Of a DNA stretch of 64,000 nt, positions 1 to 8,393 are shown one piece after another (position 1 is the first letter of the stretch; every line of letters begins with the position of its first letter). The stretch is taken from assembly GCF_002895945.1 (NCBI RefSeq), contig NZ_NPZB01000001.1, positions 1,069,501 through 1,133,500 of the forward strand, written 5' to 3'. Under the pieces are notes generated by a model. The model was not told where the DNA came from, made no database searches, and saw nothing but the letters and a program-made list of their open reading frames with translations. The stretch is from Solilutibacter silvestris. Lineage in GTDB: Bacteria; Pseudomonadota; Gammaproteobacteria; Xanthomonadales; Xanthomonadaceae. The translations under genes and the position numbers were made by a program.

Positions 1-747
1 CACTTCGATGTCGCCATTGGGGAAGATGGTTTCGCCGCCGCCATCGACGTCGTTGAGATACATCACCAGGGTGGCGATGCGTTGCCCGAACTTGAGGTGC
101 ATGGCCTCGCCGGGGGATGCGAAATCGAAATAGTCGTAGTGCGCCTGGTATTCCGCGCCGACGCCGTAGCGCATCACCTGCAGGCCTTCGCCGTGTGGCA
201 CCGGGATGCCGGTCATCGCCTCGATGCGCTTGTCTATGCGGTCGATCAACGCGGTTTCGGCGAGACGCAGCATCACCAGTTCGCTGGTGCGGCGTTCGTC
301 CACGGCGTCGCCACCGTCCACGCTGTTGACCACGGTGGCGCGGCTCATGCGCCCGCGCGCGTACTCGATCAGTTCGCGGCATTCGTCGGCGGTCAGGAAA
401 TTCCCCAGTGCCAACACGTAGGGGCGGCCCGAGCGCGCGACGATGCGGATGTCGCCATGGTCGGCCGGAATGCGGTTGCGCGCTTCCGCCAGCGCGATGG
501 TGTGCGAGGGCGTGAATTCCTCGGCCCAGGTGGCGGGAGGCTTGGCGTTCTCGGCGGCCTTGGCCTGCTTGGCGATGATGTCGTCGAGTTTCTCCGGCGT
601 ATCGAAGGCGAGCGCGCAGGCCTGCTCGGTGGTTTTCGCGTCGTAGCCGGTATTGAGCATCGAAGCCATCACCAGCTCGCGCGTGGTGCCGTCGTCAAGG
701 CGGTCGCGCAGCCAGCGGGCGAGGTCGATGTGGAGTTGCAGGCTCAT
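1..747 (-). CDS. 2OG-Fe(II) oxygenase, prolyl 4-hydroxylase-like (partial, C-terminus outside window)
   Basis: The minus-strand reading frame starts at the ATG at 747 and runs off the left edge after 249 codons. The first ~90 residues are helical and lead into a double-stranded beta-helix region with a VMRYG..AEYQAHYDYFDF segment. Its H-x-D (HYD) matches the first two iron ligands of the prolyl 4-hydroxylase family; the distal His and the Arg/Lys that binds 2-oxoglutarate would lie beyond the window. Bacterial members hydroxylate proline or other side chains of unknown proteins in the cytoplasm. The substrate cannot be told. The only other ATG just upstream (755) is out of frame and stops at once, so 747 is the likely start. 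No Shine-Dalgarno sequence is visible. Confidence 0.8.
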   Translation of the reverse strand, partial: MSLQLHIDLARWLRDRLDDGTTRELVMASMLNTGYDAKTTEQACALAFDTPEKLDDIIAKQAKAAENAKPPATWAEEFTPSHTIALAEARNRIPADHGDIRIVARSGRPYVLALGNFLTADECRELIEYARGRMSRATVVNSVDGGDAVDERRTSELVMLRLAETALIDRIDKRIEAMTGIPVPHGEGLQVMRYGVGAEYQAHYDYFDFASPGEAMHLKFGQRIATLVMYLNDVDGGGETIFPNGDIEV

Positions 748-757
748 GCGTTCATTT

Positions 758-773
758 TGCACAACGGGTGCCA
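758..773 (-). promoter_or_regulatory. Candidate sigma-54 (-24/-12) promoter
   Basis: On the minus strand the sequence reads TGGCACCCGTTGTGCA. It has GG and GC at the 12-base spacing of RpoN promoters and matches nearly all conserved positions. It lies directly upstream of the hydroxylase-like gene. The predicted transcript would begin at or next to that gene's ATG at 747, which would be unusual, so this is only a candidate. rpoN itself is in this window. Confidence 0.3.
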
Positions 774-801
774 GTGCCAAGTGTAGCCGGCTGCGATCGG
801 G

Positions 802-807
802 TAGAAT
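802..807 (+). promoter_or_regulatory. Probable -10 box of the riboswitch/btuB transcript
   Basis: TAGAAT lies just before the start of the cobalamin riboswitch. This is the position expected if transcription begins at about 813-815. No convincing -35 hexamer is visible. Confidence 0.4.
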
Positions 808-813
808 GCGCGG

Positions 814-1028
814 GCCTCGGTGACCGCGTGAGCGGTTGAAACGGGAATCCGGTACGCGCGTCGTGCATCACGACAGCGCAAACCCGGAGCTGCCCCCGCA
901 ACGGTAGGCGAGCAGGGTCGATGGTTCCATCCAGGAATTTCGGCCCCGGATCGGCGAATGCCACTGTGCTTCGAGCATGGGAAGGCGCCGCGTCCGCAAC
1001 GCTCGCGAGCCCGGAGACCGGCCGAAGC
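814..1028 (+). promoter_or_regulatory. Cobalamin (B12) riboswitch
   Basis: The leader carries the hallmark conserved blocks in order. They are GGGAATCCGGT near 842, the B12 box GGAGCTGCCCCCGCAACGG near 887-904, GCCACTGTGC near 959, a TGGGAAGGCGC block near 979, and GCGAGCCCGGAGACCGGCC near 1005-1023. The ends can pair (CCTCGG near the start with CCGAAG at the end) to close the outer stem. It lies ~125 bases upstream of a BtuB-type receptor gene. Adenosylcobalamin binding is expected to lower expression of that gene. Confidence 0.93.
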
Positions 1029-1153
1029 ATTCCCGGACATGCGGTGGGCATGGTGGCGGTGATCGCGGCTTGCCCGTGTTTCCGTTGCTGGCTCCTGCAT
1101 GTCGTTCTTTCGACTCTCCGCGCGGGCAGGCGCGGGCACCAGGAGCTACACCG

Positions 1154-3028
1154 ATGCAACCCCACAAGAATCCTTCCCGCCGCGCGCTCGTCGTGGCGTT
1201 GGCACTCGTCACGTCCTCGTCGGCCTTCGCACAACAGGCCGACGACAGCACGCTCGGCACCGTCAGTGTCACCGCTACCCGCAGCGAGCGCGGTCCCGCC
1301 TCGCTCGCCGCCAGCACCACGATCACGCGTGCCGACATCGAACGCCTGCAACCGTCGTCGCTGCCGGAACTGCTGCGCGGCCAGCCCGGTCTCGCCATCT
1401 ACAACCAGGGCGGTGAGGGCAAGTTGTCCGCCGTGTTCCTGCGCGGCACCAGCCCCGGCCAGGTGTTGGTGATGATCGATGGCGTCAAGATCGGTTCGGT
1501 CTCCGCCGGCATGTCGGCGCTGCAGGACATTCCCGTCGCGCAGATCGAACGCGTCGAAATCGTGCGCGGCCCGATGTCGTCGTTGTACGGTTCGGAAGCG
1601 ATCGGCGGCGTGATCCAGATCTTCACCCGTCGGCCGCAGGCCGATGGCGTCTCGCCGCATGTCGGTGTTGCGCTCGGCACCTACGACACATTGAAGAGCG
1701 ATGCCGGCCTCGATGGTCGCCGCGGTGGTTTCTGGTATTCCGCCAATGTCGCTTATGACCGCACCCGCGGCTTCAATGCCTGCAATGGCGATCCGGTCAC
1801 GTTTGCCGGTTGTGGCGTGATCGAACCCGATCGCGATGGCTACATCAATCGTTCCGCCAACGTCGCGCTGGGCTATCGCTTCAACGAAGCGTGGAAGGCC
1901 GATGCGCGGGTGATGCGCATCCAGGGCGACAACAAGTACGACGGTTCCTGGGCCAATCGCAGCACGATCGTGCAGCAGGTCGCCGGTGCCCATGTGCAGT
2001 ACGCGCCGCTGCAATGGCTGGCGATCGATCTCAACGCCGGTCGCAACGACGACCAGGCGAAGAATTACAGCCCGTACGGGTTCGTTGGCTTCATCAACAC
2101 CCGTCGTGACAGCGCCAGCCTGAAGGCCGATATCGGCACGCGCACCGATCTCGCCACTGTCGGCATCGATTGGCAGCGCGATTCGCTGGTCAGCGACACG
2201 CCCTACGATGCCACTCGCCGCAACACCCATGCACTGTTCGCCGACTGGCGCGGCGATTTCGGTTCGCAGCATCTGCAGCTGGGCGCGCGCCACGAAGACA
2301 ACAGCCAGTTCGGCACGCATGACACCGGGCACGTCGCCTGGGGTTGGGATCTCACCAAGGCGTTGCGCATGAGCGCGAACTACGGCACCGCCTTCCGCGC
2401 GCCGACCTTCAACGATCTCTACTACCCCGGCTTCAGCAACCCGAACCTGCGGCCGGAAACCTCGCGCAGCATCGAGCTCGGCGTCGACGGATCACACGAT
2501 TGGGGGCGCTGGGGCGTGCATGCCTATCGCAACGAGTTGCGTGACCTGATCGCGTTCAACCCATTCCTGACCTCGCCGAGCAGTCCGTGGGGCATGCCCG
2601 ACAACATCCAGCGTGCACGCATCAATGGCGTCGAAGCAACGCTCGGCACCACGCTGGCGAAGTGGGACATCAACGCGACGGCCAGCGTGCTCGATCCGCG
2701 CAACAAGACGCCGGGTTCGGCCTACGACAATCTGTTGAACCGTCGTCCGCAGCGCATCGCACGCATTGATGCCGATCGCAGTTTCGGCCAGTGGAGCGTT
2801 GGTGCGTCGATCAACGGCGCCAGCCATCGTTTCGACGATCCGGCCAATCGCGTGCGCATGGGCGGCTACGCCACCAGCGACCTGCGCGTGGCCTATCGCC
2901 CCGATGCCGCGTGGACGCTGCAACTGACCGCGCAGAACATCTTCGACAAGGCCTATGAAACCGCGCGCTGGTACAACCAGGCCGGCCGCACGTTGATGTT
3001 CAGCGTGCGCTGGCAGCCGAAGCAGTAA
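1154..3028 (+). CDS. btuB: TonB-dependent vitamin B12 receptor BtuB
   Basis: A 624-residue outer-membrane receptor that imports cobalamins using TonB energy. Residues 1-26 form a signal peptide ending AFA. A TonB-box-like stretch (LGTVSVTATR) follows at about 33-42. The plug domain has the typical IERVEIVRGPMSSLYGSEAIGG block, then a 22-strand-type barrel ends in an aromatic-rich strand (LMFSVRW). Length matches BtuB. The start at 1154 follows AGGAG at 1141 and leaves the complete riboswitch in the leader; longer open frames upstream would overlap the riboswitch. Regulation by B12 is strongly implied. A terminator hairpin follows at 3053, so the gene is probably transcribed alone. Confidence 0.92.
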   Translation: MQPHKNPSRRALVVALALVTSSSAFAQQADDSTLGTVSVTATRSERGPASLAASTTITRADIERLQPSSLPELLRGQPGLAIYNQGGEGKLSAVFLRGTSPGQVLVMIDGVKIGSVSAGMSALQDIPVAQIERVEIVRGPMSSLYGSEAIGGVIQIFTRRPQADGVSPHVGVALGTYDTLKSDAGLDGRRGGFWYSANVAYDRTRGFNACNGDPVTFAGCGVIEPDRDGYINRSANVALGYRFNEAWKADARVMRIQGDNKYDGSWANRSTIVQQVAGAHVQYAPLQWLAIDLNAGRNDDQAKNYSPYGFVGFINTRRDSASLKADIGTRTDLATVGIDWQRDSLVSDTPYDATRRNTHALFADWRGDFGSQHLQLGARHEDNSQFGTHDTGHVAWGWDLTKALRMSANYGTAFRAPTFNDLYYPGFSNPNLRPETSRSIELGVDGSHDWGRWGVHAYRNELRDLIAFNPFLTSPSSPWGMPDNIQRARINGVEATLGTTLAKWDINATASVLDPRNKTPGSAYDNLLNRRPQRIARIDADRSFGQWSVGASINGASHRFDDPANRVRMGGYATSDLRVAYRPDAAWTLQLTAQNIFDKAYETARWYNQAGRTLMFSVRWQPKQ

Positions 3029-3052
3029 GGACGAAGGGTCGGGGGAGGGGGA

Positions 3053-3087
3053 GATGGCCTGTGGCACATGTCGCAGGCCATCGTTTT
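3053..3087 (+). terminator. Rho-independent terminator after btuB
   Basis: A perfect 9-bp stem (GATGGCCTG at 3053-3061 with CAGGCCATC at 3074-3082) and a 12-base loop are followed by GTTTT. It sits 25 bases after the btuB stop codon. Confidence 0.8.
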
Positions 3088-3125
3088 GTGCACACTCCGG
3101 CGATTGCCCCCGGGGAAGTCGTGCC

Positions 3126-4763
3126 ATGTCGAAGTCGTTGCCGCGCCACGCGTTGACCGTTGCCCTGATCGCCGCCAGTGGGCTTGTATGGACGAGCGCA
3201 TGGGCGGGAACGCCATTGCGGGTCGAACTGCCTGCGAACAGTGCCGCTGCATCCGGTCGCCTCTTGATCAGCCTGCAGCCGGCCGCCGCGGCGGAGAAGG
3301 CGGCGAAGGACGGCAAGGTGATGCATATCGAAGTGAGTCCCTTCGGCTATTCCGGTGGCGCGTTGATTGGCATGGACGTGCCGGGGATCGATGCCGGGAA
3401 AGCATTTCTGGTCGATACCGAAACGATGGCGTATCCGTCCGGGCTTTCGGCCTTGCTGGCGGGTGATTACTACGTGCAGGCGGTGCTCGATACCGCGCGC
3501 GACAACAATTACGGCGGCAGCAGCGACGATATTTCCAGCACGCCGCAGAAAATCACCCTCGGCAAGGGGGGCGATCTTCCGCTGTTGATGCTCGACCAGC
3601 GCGAGCCGCCAGCGGGCGACTATTGGGATCTTCCGGCAGGCATGCCCGAAGCGATGCGCGCGCAGATGTCGGCGGCGAAACCGCACGTGAAGCCGCTCGA
3701 TATCGTCAGTCCGAAACTGAGCGCGTTCTGGGGCCGTCCGATCCACATGCGCGGCTGGGTGGTATTGCCGCCTGGCTATGACAAGGGCAATGACCATTAT
3801 CCGGTCGCCTATTCCACCCACGGTTTCGGCGGCACTCTGCGTTCCCAGTTGTACAGTGCCGCATCGGCCTCGGCCAGCATGGAGAAGGGCGACACGCCGC
3901 CGATGATCTGGGTGTTCCTCGACGAATCCAGCGCCACCGGCACCCACGAATTCGCCGATTCGGTGAACAACGGGCCATGGGGCGCGGCGCTCACCGAAGA
4001 ACTGATTCCGCAGGTCGATCGCGACTACCGCACCGATGGCAAGGCGGCGAGTCGTTTCGTCACCGGCCATTCCTCCGGCGGCTGGGCGTCGCTGTGGTTG
4101 CAGGTGCGCTATCCCAAGGTGTTCGGCGGCGGATGGCCGACTTCGCCTGATCCCGGCGATTTCCACGACTTCACCGGCGCCGATCTCTACGCGCCGAATG
4201 CGAACGTCTACCACCACGCCGATGGCACGCCGATCCCGCTGGTGCGCGACCACGCCAAGGTGATCGCCAGCTTCGAGCAGTTCGCCAAGCTCGAGGAAGT
4301 GACGGGCCCGGTGGGCGGGCAGATGGCCTCGTTCGAATGGGTGTTCTCGCCGCGTGGCACCGATGGCCGGCCGATGCCGATGTTCGATCGCCGCAGCGGC
4401 GCGGTCGATCCGCATGTGGTCGCCTACTGGCGCGACCATTACGACGTTGCCCATCGCATCACCACGCAATGGAACACGCTGAAGCCCGATCTCGATGGCA
4501 AGGTCCATCTGATTGTCGGCACCGCAGACACGTTCTATCTCGATGGCGCCGCGCGCAAGCTGCAGGCGGCGATGAAGTCGGTTGGCGCCAAGACCGATTT
4601 CCGCTTCGTGCCCGATCGTACCCATGGCGATCTCTACACCATCGGCGACAACAAGCGCGCGCTGGGTCGGGTGATCGCGTGGGAGATGTATCGCGTCGCG
4701 CGGCCGGACGCAAAGTTGCCCACCGATCTGCCCAAGGTGCCGGTGGAAGCGGCGGCGAAGTGA
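3126..4763 (+). CDS. Exported esterase-family alpha/beta hydrolase
   Basis: A 545-residue protein with an N-terminal signal peptide (hydrophobic stretch ending TSAWA, ~residues 10-26). The C-terminal half is an esterase (enterochelin esterase-like, PF00756-type) alpha/beta-hydrolase fold. The nucleophile elbow is GHSSGG, with Ser near residue 316. A candidate acid is Asp468 in VGTADTFYLDG and the candidate His is residue 500 in DRTHGDLY, so a complete triad can be seen. The first ~150 residues look like an extra beta-rich domain. It acts in the periplasm or outside. The ATG at 3126 follows a GGGGAAG and is preferred over the ATG at 3054, which lies inside the btuB terminator. A metallopeptidase gene follows 26 bases downstream, so the two are probably co-transcribed. 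Substrate unknown. Confidence 0.82.
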   Translation: MSKSLPRHALTVALIAASGLVWTSAWAGTPLRVELPANSAAASGRLLISLQPAAAAEKAAKDGKVMHIEVSPFGYSGGALIGMDVPGIDAGKAFLVDTETMAYPSGLSALLAGDYYVQAVLDTARDNNYGGSSDDISSTPQKITLGKGGDLPLLMLDQREPPAGDYWDLPAGMPEAMRAQMSAAKPHVKPLDIVSPKLSAFWGRPIHMRGWVVLPPGYDKGNDHYPVAYSTHGFGGTLRSQLYSAASASASMEKGDTPPMIWVFLDESSATGTHEFADSVNNGPWGAALTEELIPQVDRDYRTDGKAASRFVTGHSSGGWASLWLQVRYPKVFGGGWPTSPDPGDFHDFTGADLYAPNANVYHHADGTPIPLVRDHAKVIASFEQFAKLEEVTGPVGGQMASFEWVFSPRGTDGRPMPMFDRRSGAVDPHVVAYWRDHYDVAHRITTQWNTLKPDLDGKVHLIVGTADTFYLDGAARKLQAAMKSVGAKTDFRFVPDRTHGDLYTIGDNKRALGRVIAWEMYRVARPDAKLPTDLPKVPVEAAAK

Positions 4764-4789
4764 CATCCACATTCAAGGGAAACGCAAGC

Positions 4790-6424
4790 ATGCAACGCAC
4801 ACTTCTTGCCGTCGCCACGGCGACTGCTCTCTTCGGGCAACTTCTGGTCGCGCAACCATTGCGGGCAGCCGCCCTCGGCGATGCCACCGACGCGCAGATC
4901 GCCAAAATCGTCAATGAAGGGTTGAGCCACAGCCAGGCCATGGCCAATGCATCCGAGTTGATGGATGGCATCGGTCCGCGCCTGACCAATTCCGAGAATT
5001 TCGACAGGGCCGCCGACTGGGCATTGGGCAAGTTCAAAACATATGGATTGAGCAATATCCACAAGGAGTCCTATCCATTCGGCGTCAACTGGAACCTCGA
5101 TTCCTGGGACGCGAAGATGGTGCAGCCGCGCGCGATCACCATGCGCGCGATGCCGGTCGCATGGACGCCGCCGACCAACGGCACCATCACCGCGCCGGTG
5201 ATCCTCGCGCCGATGAGCAAGAAGGAACATTTCGACAAGTGGCGCGGCAAGCTTTCCGGCAAGATCGTGCTGGTCAGCCTGCCGGGCGAGGCGAGCCAGT
5301 CGGAGAAGCCGCAATTCCATCGCCTCGACGGCAAGGAACTGGCCGATCTCGACAAGTACGACCTGCCGGGTGACGAATCGCAGCCATACAAGGGCTTCAG
5401 CAAGTCGGTGGCGTTCGCGCGCGAGTTGTCGCAGTTCCTCAAGAGCGAGGGCGCAGTCGCGATGGTGCGCAAGAGCTATCGCGAAAATGGTCTGGTCAGC
5501 GGCGAGGGCTACAACATCGATCCGGCGAAACGGCTGGTGTTGCCGTTCATGGAATTGTCGTCGGAAGATTATCGCCGGCTGGCGCGACTGGAGACGACGG
5601 GCAAGCCGCCGGTGATCAGCCTTGAAATTGCTGCGCATACCAATGACGCCGACACCAGCGCCGACTACCTGATCGCCGATATCGCCGGCAGCGATCCCAA
5701 GGCCGGCTACGTGATGGCCGGTGGTCACTTCGACAGCTGGATCGCCGCCGATGGCGCGACCGACGATGGCGTGCCGAGCGTGATCGTGATCGAAGCCGCG
5801 CGCATCATCCGCAGCCTCGGCGCGCAACCGAAGCGCACGATCCGCTTCGCCCTATGGTCGGGCGAAGAACAAGGCCTGCTCGGTTCCATCGCCTACATCG
5901 AGAAGCATCTCGCCACCCGGCCGGTCGATCGCAACGCCTACGGGGTCGAGCGTTTCGCGACATGGGCGACGCAGTTCCCGATCACCAAGGGACCGGACTA
6001 CGACCAGCTCAAGGCCTATTTCAACCTCGACAACGGCGCCGGCAAGATCCGCGGCATCTACGCCGAGAACAACATCGCTGCCGAACCCCTGTTGAAGAAG
6101 TGGCTGTCGCCGTTCGCGGGCATGGGCGCGGGCACCGTCGTCGGCAGCCGCACCGGCGGCACCGATCACGAATTCATGCAGGCGGTGGGATTGCCGGGCT
6201 TCGAGTTCATCCAGGACCCGCTCGATTACGGCAGCCGCGTCCACCATTCCAACATCGACACGCTCGACCACGCCCCGCCCGATGACGTGCGCCAGGCCGC
6301 GACGGTGCTGGCCGCGATGCTGTGGCAGGCGGCCAACAGCGATGCCGTGCTGCCGCGTCCGCCGTTGCCAACCGCACCCAGCAAGAGCAATCCGTTCAGG
6401 ATCGATGACCCCGACAAGGATTGA
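4790..6424 (+). CDS. Exported M28-family zinc metallopeptidase
   Basis: A 544-residue exported peptidase. A signal peptide spans about residues 1-28 (ending LRAAA), and a protease-associated-type insert probably occupies the middle. The M28 catalytic core shows all expected metal ligands: His313 (GGHFDSW), Asp325 (ATDDG), the Glu359-Glu360 pair (SGEEQG), an Asp in FNLDNG, and the final His in HHSNIDT near 486. Members are aminopeptidases or carboxypeptidases with two zinc ions. The start at 4790 follows AAGGGA and gives a good signal peptide; the longer open frame upstream only overlaps the esterase gene in another frame. It probably forms an operon with the esterase, suggesting extracellular nutrient breakdown. 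Confidence 0.88.
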   Translation: MQRTLLAVATATALFGQLLVAQPLRAAALGDATDAQIAKIVNEGLSHSQAMANASELMDGIGPRLTNSENFDRAADWALGKFKTYGLSNIHKESYPFGVNWNLDSWDAKMVQPRAITMRAMPVAWTPPTNGTITAPVILAPMSKKEHFDKWRGKLSGKIVLVSLPGEASQSEKPQFHRLDGKELADLDKYDLPGDESQPYKGFSKSVAFARELSQFLKSEGAVAMVRKSYRENGLVSGEGYNIDPAKRLVLPFMELSSEDYRRLARLETTGKPPVISLEIAAHTNDADTSADYLIADIAGSDPKAGYVMAGGHFDSWIAADGATDDGVPSVIVIEAARIIRSLGAQPKRTIRFALWSGEEQGLLGSIAYIEKHLATRPVDRNAYGVERFATWATQFPITKGPDYDQLKAYFNLDNGAGKIRGIYAENNIAAEPLLKKWLSPFAGMGAGTVVGSRTGGTDHEFMQAVGLPGFEFIQDPLDYGSRVHHSNIDTLDHAPPDDVRQAATVLAAMLWQAANSDAVLPRPPLPTAPSKSNPFRIDDPDKD

Positions 6425-6463
6425 CGCTCCTGCTGCGCTCGCCCTGCAGTGCAGGCGAATGGG

Positions 6464-6491
6464 TTCTGAGCCGCGTCTGGCAGGTTAAAAT
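6464..6491 (+). promoter_or_regulatory. Candidate promoter placing +1 at the yheS start codon
   Basis: A -10 hexamer TAAAAT at 6486-6491 is separated by 16 bases from TTCTGA at 6464-6469. Exactly six bases lie between the -10 box and the ATG at 6498, so the transcript would start at or near the A of the start codon. No Shine-Dalgarno sequence is present. The same geometry is seen before queE. Confidence 0.45.
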
Positions 6492-6497
6492 GGCCGG

Positions 6498-8351
6498 ATG
6501 ATCTCTTTTCGCAATTTCGCCCTGCGTCGCGGCGAACGTCTCCTGCTGTCCGATGTCGACCTGACCCTCCATGCCGGCTACCGCGTCGGTGTGGTCGGCC
6601 GCAACGGCGCCGGAAAAACCTCGCTGTTCGCCGCGTTGCTGGGTGAAGTCGAACCCGACAAGGGCGACCTCGACCTGCCCGGCAAGGCGCGCATCGCCAG
6701 CGTCGCCCAGGAAACGCCGCATTTGCCCGATCCCGCGCTCGACTTCGTGCTGTCGGGCGATGCCGCGTTGCATGCCGCAGTCCGCATGGAGCGCGAGGCA
6801 ATGGCCAACGAGGATTGGGAGGCCGTCGCCGAGGCGCACCACCACTTGGGTGAACTCAATGGCTACGACGCCGATGCGCGTGCCGGTCGCTTGCTGCACG
6901 GTCTCGGTTTCCCCGCGTCCACCCACGACAACGCGGTCTCCGATTTCTCCGGCGGTTGGCGGGTGCGCTTGAACGTGGCCCGTGCGCTGATGACGCCGAG
7001 CGACCTGCTGCTGCTCGATGAACCGACCAACCATTTGGATCTCGACGCCGTGGTGTGGCTGGAAGACTGGCTGCGGCGCTACGACGGCACGCTGCTGGTG
7101 ATCTCGCACGATCGCGAATTCCTCGACAACGTCACCACCCACATCCTGCATCTGCATGATGGCAAGGCGAAGCTCTACGTCGGCAACTACACCGCATTCG
7201 AGCGCCAGCGCGCCGAACACCTGCGCCAGCAGCAGATCGCGTTCGAGAAGGAACAAGTCGAGCGTGTGCATCTGCAGAAATTCATCGACCGCTTCAGGGC
7301 CAAAGCCAGCAAGGCGACCCAGGCGCAGAGCCGGATGAAGCGGCTGGAAAAACTCGCCGGGACCGAAGCGGTGCGCGCCGAGCGTTCGCTGCACATCGAT
7401 TTCCCGGAACCGGCGCGCATGCCGAATTCGCTGCTGTCGTTGCGCCATGTCGATGCCGGTTATGGCAAGGACGCCGTCATCCTCCGCGATGTCGGGTTCG
7501 TGCTGGAAGCCGGCGATCGCATCGGCCTGCTCGGTGCCAACGGCGCCGGCAAGTCGACGCTGGTGAAAACGCTGGTCGGCGATCTGGCGCCAGTCTCCGG
7601 CGAACGCAGCGCGCATCCGGATCTCGCGATCGGCTACTTCGCGCAGCACACGGTGGAATCCTTGGTGGCAGGCACTTCACCGATCGATCATCTCAAGGAA
7701 ATCGCGCCGACCACATCGACGCAGGAGTTCCGCAACTTCCTCGGGCGCTGGCAGTTCCCCGGCGATCGCGCGTTCGAAGTGATCGACACGTTCTCGGGTG
7801 GCGAGAAGGCGCGACTGGCGTTGGCCCTGATCGCATGGCGCAAACCCAACTTGTTGCTGCTCGATGAGCCGACCAACCATCTCGACCTCGAGATGCGCGA
7901 AGCGCTGGCCGAGGCACTCAGCGATTTCGACGGCGCGATCGTGATGGTCAGCCATGACCGCCATCTGATCGGCCTGGTTTGCGACGAGTTCTGGCGCGTC
8001 CACGATGGCGAGGTCGAACCCTTCGACGGCGATCTCGACGACTACGCGGCGTGGTTGCGTTCGCGGCCACAACCGGGCGATGCGAAAACGGAAGCGAAGA
8101 AGCCAGCGTCGCCAACGCCGGCACCCGTCGCGAAAAAACCGGCGGTCAAGATCAACCAGCACAAGCTGGCGCAAGCCGAGACGCGGGTGGCGCGACTGGA
8201 GGAAAAGCTGGCCGAATGCGCGGCGCAACTCGGTGATCCGGCGGTGTACGCCGATGCCGATCGTGTCGCCGAACTTGGGCGCACGCAGATGCAGTTGCGC
8301 GGCGAACTGGAAGCAGCGGAAGGCGAGTTGCTGGCGTTCTACGAAGCCTGA
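6498..8351 (+). CDS. yheS: ABC-F family ATPase, YheS-like
   Basis: A 617-residue soluble protein with two ABC ATPase domains and no membrane segments, as in ABC-F ribosome-associated factors. Walker A motifs are GRNGAGKT near residue 34 and GANGAGKS near 345. Signature motifs are FSGGWR and FSGGEK, and each half has the LLLLDEPTNHLDL Walker B. The linker between the halves is charged and helical, as in translation factors of this group. The C-terminus has a lysine- and proline-rich spacer followed by a coiled coil (~540-617). The N-terminus (MISFRNFALRRGERLLL) resembles E. coli YheS rather than EttA or Uup. Its likely role is to relieve particular ribosome states. Confidence 0.9.
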   Translation: MISFRNFALRRGERLLLSDVDLTLHAGYRVGVVGRNGAGKTSLFAALLGEVEPDKGDLDLPGKARIASVAQETPHLPDPALDFVLSGDAALHAAVRMEREAMANEDWEAVAEAHHHLGELNGYDADARAGRLLHGLGFPASTHDNAVSDFSGGWRVRLNVARALMTPSDLLLLDEPTNHLDLDAVVWLEDWLRRYDGTLLVISHDREFLDNVTTHILHLHDGKAKLYVGNYTAFERQRAEHLRQQQIAFEKEQVERVHLQKFIDRFRAKASKATQAQSRMKRLEKLAGTEAVRAERSLHIDFPEPARMPNSLLSLRHVDAGYGKDAVILRDVGFVLEAGDRIGLLGANGAGKSTLVKTLVGDLAPVSGERSAHPDLAIGYFAQHTVESLVAGTSPIDHLKEIAPTTSTQEFRNFLGRWQFPGDRAFEVIDTFSGGEKARLALALIAWRKPNLLLLDEPTNHLDLEMREALAEALSDFDGAIVMVSHDRHLIGLVCDEFWRVHDGEVEPFDGDLDDYAAWLRSRPQPGDAKTEAKKPASPTPAPVAKKPAVKINQHKLAQAETRVARLEEKLAECAAQLGDPAVYADADRVAELGRTQMQLRGELEAAEGELLAFYEA

Positions 8352-8393
8352 TACTTTCAATCCTGCCGATGAGGCACCTTCGGGAGGGGTGGC

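Noticed and set aside
3062-3076. TGGCAC...GCA sigma-54-like site after btuB
   Set aside because: GG and GC are only ten bases apart instead of twelve, and the sequence forms the loop of the btuB terminator.
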